Part shown: positions 44,625-55,100 of the stretch, piece by piece
How positions within the stretch are numbered: the stretch's first letter is position 1
Layout of the letters: the number at the start of each line of letters is the position of its first letter
From: Bacteroidales bacterium
Lineage (GTDB): Bacteria > Bacteroidota > Bacteroidia > Bacteroidales > VadinHA17
Reading direction: 5' to 3'
DNA: 64,000 nucleotides
Assembly (NCBI GenBank): GCA_022865305.1
Contig: JALHSP010000157.1
Coordinates: 79,303 to 143,302, forward strand
Position numbers and translations under genes: made by a program
The notes under the pieces: model-generated
Databases searched by the model: none
Told to the model about the DNA's origin: nothing
The model's input: only the letters and a program-made list of their open reading frames with translations

Positions 44625-44789
44625 GCCAACCAAAGTGCTATTTCATATAGTGATTCGTGAAAAGTTTTGATAAAATGGATTGGTTCAATAACCTGCATTT
44701 TTTATTGCTTAATGGCTTGATTACTTGAATCAAATTTCATGAATATTTATTATCTTGGACAGAACCTTTTTATTAAAGGATTTTATAAT

Positions 44790-46034
44790 ATGAAGCAGAC
44801 AAATTTCAAAGTGTATGGTTATCGTTGGATCATGCTCAGTGCGTATATGTTTATTGCAGCTGTTACCCAGCTCATGTGGATCACTTTTGCACCGATCACA
44901 AGTGATGCAAGCAGATATTTTGGTGTTACTGACCTTCAGATAGGAATTCTTTCCATGTGTTTTATGATCGTTTACATCGTGGTCTCAATTCCGGCTTCAT
45001 GGGTTATTGATAGATATGGAATTCGAATAGGAGTAGGAGTTGGTACTGTATTTATAGGTTTGTTCGGATTGTTACGAGGATTAGTTGGTACTAATTACAA
45101 TATGTTGCTCTTTTCACAAATTGGAATTGCTATAGGTCAGCCTTTCATTCTCAATGCAATTACAAAACTGGCCGCCCGTTGGTTCACCTTAGAAGAGCGG
45201 GCCACTGCGACAGGTTTAGGAACTCTTGCGATGTACATCGGTATTTTGGCAGGGATGACTCTTACACCCTATCTTACGATTGGATTTGGTGTAAGTGGAA
45301 TGCTTAATATTTATGGAGTTATTTCAGCTATATCTGCGATTATCTTTCTTGTATTGATGAAAGAAGGCCCACCTACGGCCCCATGTCCTCCCGATCAGGA
45401 GAAACGTTCGCTGGTTTTTGATGGTCTAAGACATACCCTGAGCATCAAAGATTTTAAATGGTTAATGCTCATCTGTTTTGTTGGATTGGGTGTATTCAAC
45501 GGTGTAACCACATGGATTGAGGATATCGTGAAGCCACGTGGCTTTTCAGCCAATCAGGCCGGGATAACCGGAGGGCTAATGATTTTGGGTGGAATACTTG
45601 GGGCCATCATTCTTCCAATTCTTTCTGACCACTACAGGAAAAGAACTCCATTTATAATTATTGCCCTTACCGGCGCTACCTTAGGCCTTACTGGCATTAC
45701 TTTTGCTACCGCCTATTGGATACTTCTTGCCTCCGGAATAGCATTTGGATTCTTCCTTCTTAGTGCAGGCCCAATTGGATTCCAGTACGGTGCTGAAATT
45801 ACCTTTCCGTCATCTGAAGGTACATCAAATGGCATGCTTATACTTATGGGACAGATATCTGGAATTGTTTTTATTTTTGGTATGGACAGCTTTAAGTCTG
45901 CATTTACAGGTTCTATGACTAAACCTTTGATTGTACTCATGGTTTTTATGCTTCTTAGTATTTTCTTCTCCACCCGACTTAAGGAATCAACACTTATAAG
46001 CAAAGATAAAGATCAAAAACTGAGTGATACCTAA
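44790..46034 (+). CDS. MFS transporter
   Basis: This is a ~414-aa major facilitator with twelve TM helices. Features are LMWITFAPITSD in TM1, the conserved loop 2-3 motif WVIDRYGIRIG (D-x-x-G-x-R-like), and a central loop with PPTAPCPPDQEKR. The plan resembles the FLVCR-like branch of MFS proteins, but substrate cannot be read from sequence. I start at the ATG giving MKQTNFKVYGYRW; the track's earlier start adds 17 residues with no TM or signal logic. Stand-alone gene, divergent from the TIR gene. Confidence 0.85.
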   Translation: MKQTNFKVYGYRWIMLSAYMFIAAVTQLMWITFAPITSDASRYFGVTDLQIGILSMCFMIVYIVVSIPASWVIDRYGIRIGVGVGTVFIGLFGLLRGLVGTNYNMLLFSQIGIAIGQPFILNAITKLAARWFTLEERATATGLGTLAMYIGILAGMTLTPYLTIGFGVSGMLNIYGVISAISAIIFLVLMKEGPPTAPCPPDQEKRSLVFDGLRHTLSIKDFKWLMLICFVGLGVFNGVTTWIEDIVKPRGFSANQAGITGGLMILGGILGAIILPILSDHYRKRTPFIIIALTGATLGLTGITFATAYWILLASGIAFGFFLLSAGPIGFQYGAEITFPSSEGTSNGMLILMGQISGIVFIFGMDSFKSAFTGSMTKPLIVLMVFMLLSIFFSTRLKESTLISKDKDQKLSDT

Positions 46035-46235
46035 CTATCACTTTGACCTTATAGGCTGACACGTCAAAAACACGTCAAGGACAAGGTCAATTGCTCTTTA
46101 TATCAAATCAAAGTAAGAATTATTATTGGATGGGGGTAGAGGAAATTTCTTAGTATTCCTTTTGAGGTCGTTAGCCGATACTGTCACCAAACACAAAACA
46201 ATAAATGTTGAATTTTAATTTATAAATTTACACTT

Positions 46236-46412
46236 ATGAAAAAACTATTATTTCTTTTATTGGTTATCATTATAATTACTGCCTGTAACCAAGCCGTATG
46301 CCCTGCATACAGTGATTCTACAAATAATTTGAAATCATCAATTTTTCAAAGTGGTGCTTACAGAGCTGATGGGATTCACAGAGTCTACCGGGATTCTTAT
46401 CGGAAGAAATAA
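46236..46412 (+). CDS. 58-aa small lipoprotein
   Basis: Below the track's length cutoff. MKKLLFLLLVIIIITAC is a clean lipoprotein signal. The 42-residue mature part begins CNQAVCPAYSDSTNN and ends YRDSYRKK. The VCPAYS start is reminiscent of small Bacteroidota surface peptides. Function unknown. Confidence 0.6.
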   Translation: MKKLLFLLLVIIIITACNQAVCPAYSDSTNNLKSSIFQSGAYRADGIHRVYRDSYRKK

Positions 46413-46507
46413 TGCTGGTTGTATTACATTGAAGTTGAAATAGCAACTCTTTTCATATGATTATGTTTATAATTACTTCAGATTAAAAGTAGAATCAGAA
46501 TAAAAAT

Positions 46508-46648
46508 CTAAACTGACTTTACAATAAAAGAATGCTCGCAAGGATACCCTTTTTCACGCAACCACCTGCGTAATGCTTTAGCGATCTTTCTCTTTCTGAG
46601 TATAACCGTTCCAATTTCCTCTGATTTAATATGATAAAATGTTTTCAT
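46508..46648 (-). CDS. 46-aa basic small protein
   Basis: Below the track's cutoff. MKTFYHIKSEEIGTVILRKRK continues into IAKALRRWLREKGYPCEHSF, an Arg/Lys-rich helix. It lies 36 nt after the larger minus-strand gene, so it may share its transcript. It could be spurious; coding quality is moderate. Confidence 0.4.
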   Translation of the reverse strand: MKTFYHIKSEEIGTVILRKRKIAKALRRWLREKGYPCEHSFIVKSV

Positions 46649-46684
46649 TACATCTTGTTCTTATTGATAAGAGCCAACGATATT

Positions 46685-47299
46685 TCAGTTGTTTTTGGTT
46701 GATACTCTATAATGTTCCTGTTTCAACCGGTCTCCGGGTATCTGTGAACAAAAATATGTAAGACCATTCATCCTTGTCATATTGACAACCTTAAAACCGT
46801 TTCTTTCCAAAAGTTCTGTAACCTCACTTTTATTCATAATATGATCTGTCCTGGAATCGAGGAAATTATTTAATCTGTCAAATAACCGTGAGAGTCTATT
46901 AAACTGAAATCCATTCACATTAACAGTTTTGCTGTCTGAAAAGTATCCTATAAAACTGGTATCCGGAGGTAAAATACGAACGAGAGTATTTAGAAACATA
47001 TCCAGATGTTTTATCAGATTCAGCTTCTTGAGGTTTATTAAGATTCTGGTACTTTTTAAATCATTTCCATCATAATAATAATTGTGTTTTGAAGAGAGTA
47101 CAGTTAAATTAGTTTCCCTGGACATGTTAAGACTTTTAAGGTAACGGAAAAAGTTTACACCACCTTCGGCAATCAAAGTAAAAATGGCGGGACTTAAACC
47201 AGTCCTCCTTTGGGATATTTTTTCCCCGTCAACATTTGTCCCATGAGTGTTGTTACAAATAATACTGACACTCTTTAAAACCGAATTATCCTCCATCAT
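46685..47299 (-). CDS. methyltransferase-like hypothetical protein (no SAM domain seen)
   Basis: A 204-aa protein. The last ~100 residues (FLNTLVRILPPDTSFIGYFSDSKT...FLDSRTDHIMNKSEVTELLERNGFKVVNMTRMNGLTYF) resemble the C-terminal half of class I methyltransferases, with the strand-helix ending NGFKVVNMT..NGLTYF. The first half lacks a glycine-rich SAM-binding loop. It may be a trimmed or degenerate methyltransferase or a distinct helper. Monocistronic or paired with the 46-aa ORF. Confidence 0.6.
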   Translation of the reverse strand: MMEDNSVLKSVSIICNNTHGTNVDGEKISQRRTGLSPAIFTLIAEGGVNFFRYLKSLNMSRETNLTVLSSKHNYYYDGNDLKSTRILINLKKLNLIKHLDMFLNTLVRILPPDTSFIGYFSDSKTVNVNGFQFNRLSRLFDRLNNFLDSRTDHIMNKSEVTELLERNGFKVVNMTRMNGLTYFCSQIPGDRLKQEHYRVSTKNN

Positions 47300-47756
47300 T
47301 TTATGTTTTAAATAATGAATTAAAGGTAATGCAATAGAAAATACCTTTCAACCCGTGAATGCCCTATTAGTGGGGAAATGAGATGTATTTGCCTCTTATT
47401 GGTCTAAGTAATTTTGATGAATATTAACAGGAATGTTTTGTTTACATGAATAAGAAGGTTATCCGTCAAAAAAGGAAGAATATTTACTAAAATCCGGATA
47501 AGGTCAGAGTTGTTAAATAATTTCTGTAATTATAAAACGGTGATTATCTGCGTAATACAAAGTTGATTGAATCTAATTTATACGTTTATTTGAGAAACCA
47601 TGTATTTGACCAATGGTTTCAAGCTATTGACAAAAATTAAGGAATTATCTCAACTTTAATAGAATATATTGAATTAGAAATTCTAAATTTGATCTCAGCG
47701 GCATTTCCTTCCACTTCGTTTATAATGTTCTCATAGAAGTTAATCTTGCTCTTGTG

Positions 47757-47800
47757 TGTTATCAACGTATTAAAAAACGTTTTTTAATACGTTGATAACA
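47757..47800. repeat. perfect 44-nt palindrome
   Basis: Two 22-nt arms meet at a central CG: left arm TGTTATCAACGTATTAAAAAAC, right arm its exact complement. The centre has A6-CG-T6. It could be a bidirectional terminator, a binding site or a cruciform. It lies in a 605-nt gap (47300-47904) with no gene. Confidence 0.9.
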
Positions 47801-47810
47801 TATATAGTAG

Positions 47811-47860
47811 ATCCTCTCTTCGCACTGGCAGAAGAGGGGGAAAAGAAGGGGGTGAGTTCA
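47811..47860. repeat. REP-like G-rich repeat, degenerate
   Basis: CTCTTC...GAAGAG pairs around GCACTGGCA and is followed by GGGGGAAAAGAAGGGGG. The style recalls the GC-rich repeats at 2391 and 9034. Weakly supported. Confidence 0.35.
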
Positions 47861-47904
47861 TGAAGAACAGAGAAGCAAGATCCCGCTTCAGAAGCAGAGG
47901 GATC

Positions 47905-49068
47905 CTATTTCAGTTTTATAAATTTTGATTTATATATATAGTTGCTTCCTGACAGTGTAACAAGATATATACCACCCGCTAAGTTATCTGTCGGGATTAC
48001 AAATTCCTGATTTGCATCAATCACATCTATTATTTTTTCCTGCATCATCTTCCCGGTAATCGAGTTTATCCTGAGAATGTAATTGGTACCTGGCAGAATG
48101 TTGTTCAATTGCAGAGTGATATGGTCATTTGCAGGATTGGGATAAACTGTTATTCCACCGGATTCAGTCAATGATAGTACACCGGTAGTGCCGGATATAG
48201 CCGGGCCGCCGGGTTCCTTGATTGATCCATTGACCGTTATGTCCTCATCGCCGCGAAGACCGTCAACTGTTACAGGTTCAAGCACTCCCCCCTGTGTAAG
48301 GCATATCAGATCATAAGTAAGGCAGTTGCCATATTTTTTAATAATATTTCTTACAGTATCGGTTCTTGCGTAGTTCATACTGACCAGCAAATTATGTGGC
48401 CTTACCCCGGCCCAGCCTTCTGCTTCACTTTGGCTCCCGGGATTATCATGCTTAATATAATTATTAAATGCTACTTCCACTTTAATTGTATCGCCGATGG
48501 CAAGAGGCACTGTAGTACTATCCTTAGTGTTCAAAAAAATCCGACACATCACTCCATCGCATATATTCCATGGGGTTCCCTTGCCTGTTCATCATAAGCA
48601 CTCCCTGGCTTGTTGCTACCCCGTCTCCCTCAGAAGTTCCCTGTACTGAAAGTTTTACCTTGATATCCACCGGATCGCCATCCTGAAGCGAGCCTGTTGA
48701 TTTGATGACAACTACTTTCCGTAAATAACCATAAGATGACCCCTGTCCCCAGGTCGAAGGGAGACCATAACCAGTCTTATAGATCCTGCGTTCGGATTCG
48801 GATACGCTTTGCATTCCATAGTAATATCCTCTGGTTTTTCAATTACAGTTACAACAGAGATCTCATAAGGTTGCTGAACTCCCTGTATTACAGATATGGT
48901 TTTTCCTGTAATTACTTTAAAAACAAGCTTACCTGAAGTATAAGTAGCAGTACCTCCGCTTCCGATAGCAGTTCCACCGGTGGCAGGGATGGTTTTCCCG
49001 CTACGTACAATCTGAGGGCAAAAACTATATAGGAGCAGGACATATAGAATTGTTTTTATCTGTTTCAT
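47905..49068 (-). pseudogene. T9SS-tailed surface protein gene broken by two frameshifts
   Basis: Three frames follow one another on the minus strand. 49068-48712 has a signal peptide (MKQIKTILYVLLLYSFCPQ) and a GSGGTATYTSGKLVF plus GVQQPYEISVV pattern typical of Bacteroidota surface proteins, reaching KAYPNPNAG. 48814-48524 holds GYGLPSTWGQGSSYGYLRKVVV...SDVSDFFEH. 48552-47905 holds NTKDSTTVPLAIGDTI and ends with a T9SS sorting domain (VYPNPANDHITLQL...GIYLVTLSG). The second break lies in a run of seven T, where one extra base would restore the frame. The first break lies just after a YPNPN motif and may be a fusion between two genes. Confidence 0.75.
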
Positions 49069-49135
49069 GTCTATTTTAAGTTTATAATTTAAAATCAGGT
49101 TATAAGTTATATATACTCATCTGTTGCCAACTCAA

Positions 49136-52100
49136 TTACTTCATCTTTAAAATTTTTACCCTTTGACATGTTTGTTTATCCGTTATTTCTAAAAGGTATA
49201 TACCATCGCTGAGGAAGTTAATGTCAAGAGTTACAGGATTCCCTGACATTTCATAGTTATTATCAATATAGATATGCTTTCCTGAAAAGTCCAGTATCCT
49301 TAACCGGACAGATTTACCACTAAACATTCCCTGAGGTATTATGACAGTGATGTAATCACCTGCCGGAACAGGATATACCTTTAATCCGACCGGGATCCCA
49401 TCCTCAATACCGGTTGCCAAATCCTTTACAGTGATCTTATCAGTTCCCACGGTAGCCAGTATCTCAATGTCTTTTCTTGTATCACTTATGACAATAGGGG
49501 TATTAGCCGCATCCATTGGCTTGCCCTGGCAGTCGGCAACAAAGTAATAAGAACCGTTCTCAAGCTTTTCAAAGCCAAAAGATCCGTCAGAGCCTGTTTT
49601 ACTGAAGGCTTTCAGTTTGCCGTCGGTAGTGCTCTTCAGGAAAACATAAACTCCCGCAACAGGATTACCTTTAATATTGTCAGGTTTTTCTGTTATTGTC
49701 AGTCCTTTTTTGGAACCATATACCATGGAACCGGTAATGGTTCCCAGTCCGATTCCTGTCAATGGTTTTTTGACTAAACGTATATCTTTACCTGTTACAT
49801 GCCCTGATGCCTGTACCCAGCTTGCTTCAAAGAGGGCAAGCTTGTCACCAAAATATGTTGGCAACAGATCAGAATAAGAAACAATATCGGGAACAGCCAG
49901 AACAGCGTAGTATACAACCGGAAGTCCGGGAAAGAGGTAGCTGTTTGATCCGTTAATCACCAGGGAGGTTGTTTCGTTAATATTGTTCTGGGGATAGAGT
50001 ATCAAATTCGCTTTGGTGACCTGGCTTAAGCCGGTTTCGTCCCATATCTGCCCGGCAATACTATTGTTCAACATAGCTTTGACTAAAACCGAATCCCTGC
50101 ATTTATCATTATCAGAGTCAGTCACAGCAAGCCTTACAAGATAATTACCGGCAGAATTGAATACATGGAGAGGATTCTGCAGTGTACTTGTACTCCCGTC
50201 ACTGAAGTCCCAGAGGTATGTTAAGGGCGCATCACCTCCGATAACCTGCGCGTTAAACTGGACTGACAATGGTATTTCGCCATTGGCGGGCTGAGCTGAT
50301 GCAATCACAACCGGAACACCCTCGGCAGTAACACCTATTTTGGTAGTTGCACTTACTGAATTGTTGGAAATATCGGTAACCTTAAGTGATACATTAAATA
50401 TCCCCGGACCTGTAAATTTGTGCACCGGTGAATCACTTTCACTGATTTTCATGTCATCAAAATCCCACTTAAAGATCCATGGCGGCTGACCACCTGTAAC
50501 ACTTGCATGAAATGTTACGTTCAGAGGCTCCGAGCCAGACGAAGGATCTGCACTTATGCTAACCTGCAACGGAAACGTGGAACCTGCCTGCCCTGTAAGT
50601 GTTGCTTTCTGAACCGGATTGAATGTATCATTTGATTCGATGACCAGGATTGCTGTTTTTTCTCCTTCGGATTGAGGTATAAAACTCACTGTAACTGTTG
50701 AGGTTGCACCGGCTGCAATTGTTTGATAGCCGGAATTCTGACGGAATTCACAATAATTGTTTCCTCCTATATAAATTTCTGCTACAGTTATACTGGTACT
50801 CCCTGTATTTTGAAGTTCAAGGAGTTTTTGGGATTGTTCTCCAACATGGACACTTCCGAAACTGATAAGAGTTGCTGAAAGTCCAAGCGTTTTCACAACA
50901 CTGGAACCAATAAGGTTTACCGTAAGTGTACTTGAATAAAATGAGTTTGATCTGATGTAAAGTGTTGCCTGGAGGTCAGCCAGTGTTGTCGGTGACATTG
51001 TTATCTGCATGTCACAGGAAGCCCCGGGAGCTATTGAAGTGCATGGACTACTCAACGAAAATTGGTTCGAATAAGTACCTGAAAGAGAAGCACTGGTAAT
51101 ATTCAACATTAATTCACCTGTATTTTTAATAGTGATTGTTTTGATTACACTTTGTCCTACAGGACAATATCCGAATTCAACTTTACTGATCTGGCAGTTG
51201 ATCTGAGGATAGGTTGCTTTACCTTTTATGGTTATTTTTTTGCTGGGAGTCACCGGATCATTTGAACTAATATTAAGATATGATTGCTGAGCGGGATTCT
51301 TTGTCGGTTTAAAGCTTAATTGAACATCACATGTCTGTCCGGGTTGGAGAATGGAGCAATTTTGTCCAACCAGCTTAAAATCAGCCGGTGTTGCATTAAC
51401 TGTAATATCTGAGATAATAAGATCAGTGACACCACTGTTTTCCAGCTTCACTGTTTTTGTAACAAGGGAATTAAGAGTCACTGCACCAAAATCGACTGGA
51501 TCCTGGTCACTTGTCAGTACAGGCGCCCAGTTTTTCGCGCTGACCGGGACATCCATAAATGATCCCGAGGTGGAATTATACCAGATCATCATGTGAGTAT
51601 TGGACCAAAATGCTTCTGTCTGTTTTAATGTAACATTCACGGATTCAGAAGAATTATTGTACAGAATGAATGATTTTTTATCAAAGCTGATCCTTTCATC
51701 GTTTGCAGTTATTAAATCAATACTGATGTTTTCTGACATAGGATTTATCAGGTTCAATGCAATGATTTTCGCTGATCCCGGCTCTACTGATCCGAAGTCC
51801 AGTGTTTCGGGATCGACCTTAAAGTACTTAAGGGGAGGGACCAGTACATAGCGCAGCGAATCAGAACCTCCGGTATATACAAAATGAGAATATTTATCAA
51901 TATCGCGGTCCATATCCATAGTCAGACCAAAAGATGACCTTCCGACATTTTCATCAACCTCCTCGGAAATCCAGGGTCCGGCAATATTTGTAGCATATCT
52001 GATATGCAAAGCTGAATACTGGCCATATGGTACGGGTTGAGACCAGCAATAGGATAAATTAGCAATGCTATCCTGATCAATTACAATCTTGCCGGGAGAA

Positions 52101-55100
52101 GCATACTTCTCATCTACCGTCTGGATGTTCCATTTGTTATTGGTTTTCCATGCGTACTTCTGATAGCCTCCGTCACTATAGCCTCCTCCCTGATAGAAGA
52201 TATGAGGATTCTGATGATCATCCGAGGCAATGGATATTTTCATTCCTTCCCCTAATCCGCTCCAGCCGGGCTCGACCACTTCATATTCATTCCAGTTGCC
52301 GTCTCCGGAACTGTTCTTTTTTTGATAAACAGGTCCGGTATCAGTTACATAATAGCTAGTCTGGAGCTTATCTTCTTTGTCAATGGCCATATCGACATCA
52401 TCATATCCATAAGAAAAAATCTCAGGTTGTGACCACTTTCCTCCAACAGTTCTCATCTCTTTAAAGTTTTCATGATATGCACCGCCCAGTGCATTCTGAA
52501 AAACCAGATGGAGCTCATTGCGGCTGTCGACTTTTAATGATAAACTGTGGAATCCGGAGTCTGACAATGCAATTATATTTTTACTCCATTGCCCGTCTCT
52601 TTTCAGAGTCCAGTGATAAAGCCTGCATTTTGCGTAGCTGCCATCACTGCTATAGATATCATCGAAGGCAACTATCTGAATATTGCCATCCTTGTCCAGC
52701 ACCATATTGTTCTCAACACAACTAACACAAGGGCCAAGAGATTTGTATTCCCATTTGCCCTTCCTGGCGCTGGTAGCATACATAAGATTATCATTTGCGA
52801 AATAAATAAGGTGCGATCTTCCATCCGGTTCAACCTCGATTGATGGACTATTTCCTGTATCAACAAATGAGGGAATAAACTCCTTAACTTTGGTTTTTGC
52901 TGTAACTTCATTATTTGAATTTTCAGGATCGAAGTCTTTCCCTTTGGTGACAGCCTTGAATTCAAGAATGGCAAGATCAAATGTTATCATCGCAATCTCA
53001 AGGCTGGCCGAAGCTCCGTTCCTTAGTGTATCTATTTTCCAGATGACATTTGTTCTGTAAGTCACTGTACCCTTATCTGCTATTGCAGTATCCAGGATGG
53101 CCACAACAGGGAGAGTACATTCGGTCCTGATTGAAGTGTTCATTCTTGGACCGTCATTCTTAACCGTAACAATATATTTAAGTGTATCACCCACTGCAAT
53201 GGGATCAGTAATCTCCTTTACAGAGATCTGAAGATCTGAAAAAGGCGGACGGTGCCATATATAAATGTCTGAATTCCCGTTTCTTTCGTCCTGCCATACG
53301 ATATTTCCCTGTGATGTTCTGGGCCGGATCTGATCCTTTGCAGAAGGGTAGTCGACGCATATCTCTTTCTTTTTACAATCAATTCCTGAGTACTCGTAAT
53401 ACTGGTATGCCCAGATATTAAAGTCAGCGCCCGGTCCGCCGAGCGGGTCCTGGAAAACTAATAGATTGTCTTCAAAATGAGGATAACTCTGAGGCGTTTT
53501 GAAAGGGTATACATCAAGCGGAACCAGATACTCCCATTCCTGTCCCAGAATTTTGTCCGGAAAATAGAAATAAATATTTTCACCATTCCGGTTATCCATA
53601 TAAGCAACAATTAGTTCCTCGCGCCATTTATTTGTTACAACCGGAAAAGTCTGGTCATGCTCTTCAGTGCAGACAGCTTCTTCCTTATGCTCATAAATGC
53701 CATACATAAAAATATCCCAGTTGCCGTTGCGGTCATCAGCATATACTATGTAATTTCCGGAAACATCTGGCCATCTTTGATTTGACTTACGGGTTGATAC
53801 TGGAATCTCCTTCCCGGTTTTAATATCATACATATAGATGTCATAATTTCCATTCCTGTAGTCTTCCCAGACAATAATATCTCCATCAATAGCAGGCGAA
53901 TTCTGAAAAAGTGGTGCAGTACATACAGGCACTTCTCCCAGAACAGGATCGTATAAAAAGATATCATTATTTAAGTTTCTGTCATCGGTCCACACGATTC
54001 TGTCACCGCTTACAGCCGGGTCGAACTGACGATGAGGATCATTTGTAATCCGTCTCAATGAATCTATTTCCAGATCATAGGAGTAAATATCCCCCGTATC
54101 AAGGTTGTCACTCCACCATACCACCATTTTACCGGATATATCAGGCCTTCTTTGGTTTCCGTCTGCTTTAATCAAAGGTTCAGCTACATAATCCGGCAAT
54201 GTGGAAAGATCGGCTTTCAAAGTATCACTCGGAGATCTGGATTCATCGATTGCGACTACTTTAAACATGTATGAAGTTCCTGCCTTCAGTCCGGTAACAA
54301 GATATTCGCGTAGATTAGAAAATGTACTGTCAATCTTTCCGTCAGACAAGATGATCTTGTACCGTATCACTGCATTGCAGTTATCCGTAGCTGCAGGCCA
54401 TTTGACGATCAGGGAAGTTTCAGTCTGAGCTGAATCTTTTAGTACAGCTCCCTCCGGCCATTCCGGTCGTTTAAGAGGTGCTGTCCATTGCGTTAATTCC
54501 GTGCCTGAAACATATTGGAAAGCAGCATCCCTGGCTTTTATCAGGAAATGGTGTTCTGTTCCAGCTGTAAGCCCTTTTATCTTATACTCAAGGATATCAC
54601 CACGGACACTGTCAATTGCATCATTATCCATGAATTTATCCATGAATATCTTATATAATTCAATCCCATAATCGTCACTGGCTTTTTTCCAGGTAAGAGT
54701 CATCCGGGTCTCTGTTATTCCTTTGGGAGTTATAACAGGATCGGGCCAGGTTGGAAAATTATCAGTCAGAGTTGAAAACGTTGAGTCAGGTCCGGTCGAA
54801 CTCCAGTTACCAGCCTCATCGCCTGCTTCAACTTTGAAATAATATGCTGAGTTGGGTTTCAATCCCGTGACAGTTACCATACTGTCTGCTTCAATCTCTT
54901 TATACAGTATATAGGGATCATCTTCTTTTTCTTTCTTATAGATATGGTATGCTGCGACTGAAGGATTGGGATCATCTTTGGCGCCGTTCCAGTGAAGCTG
55001 CATCGTAACACCTTGCACAAGCCCCGTATCAATGATGGCATCATCACTCCACTTTGGTTTTTCCTCATCGCGACATTTAATACCTGCCAGGTTATCTGCC

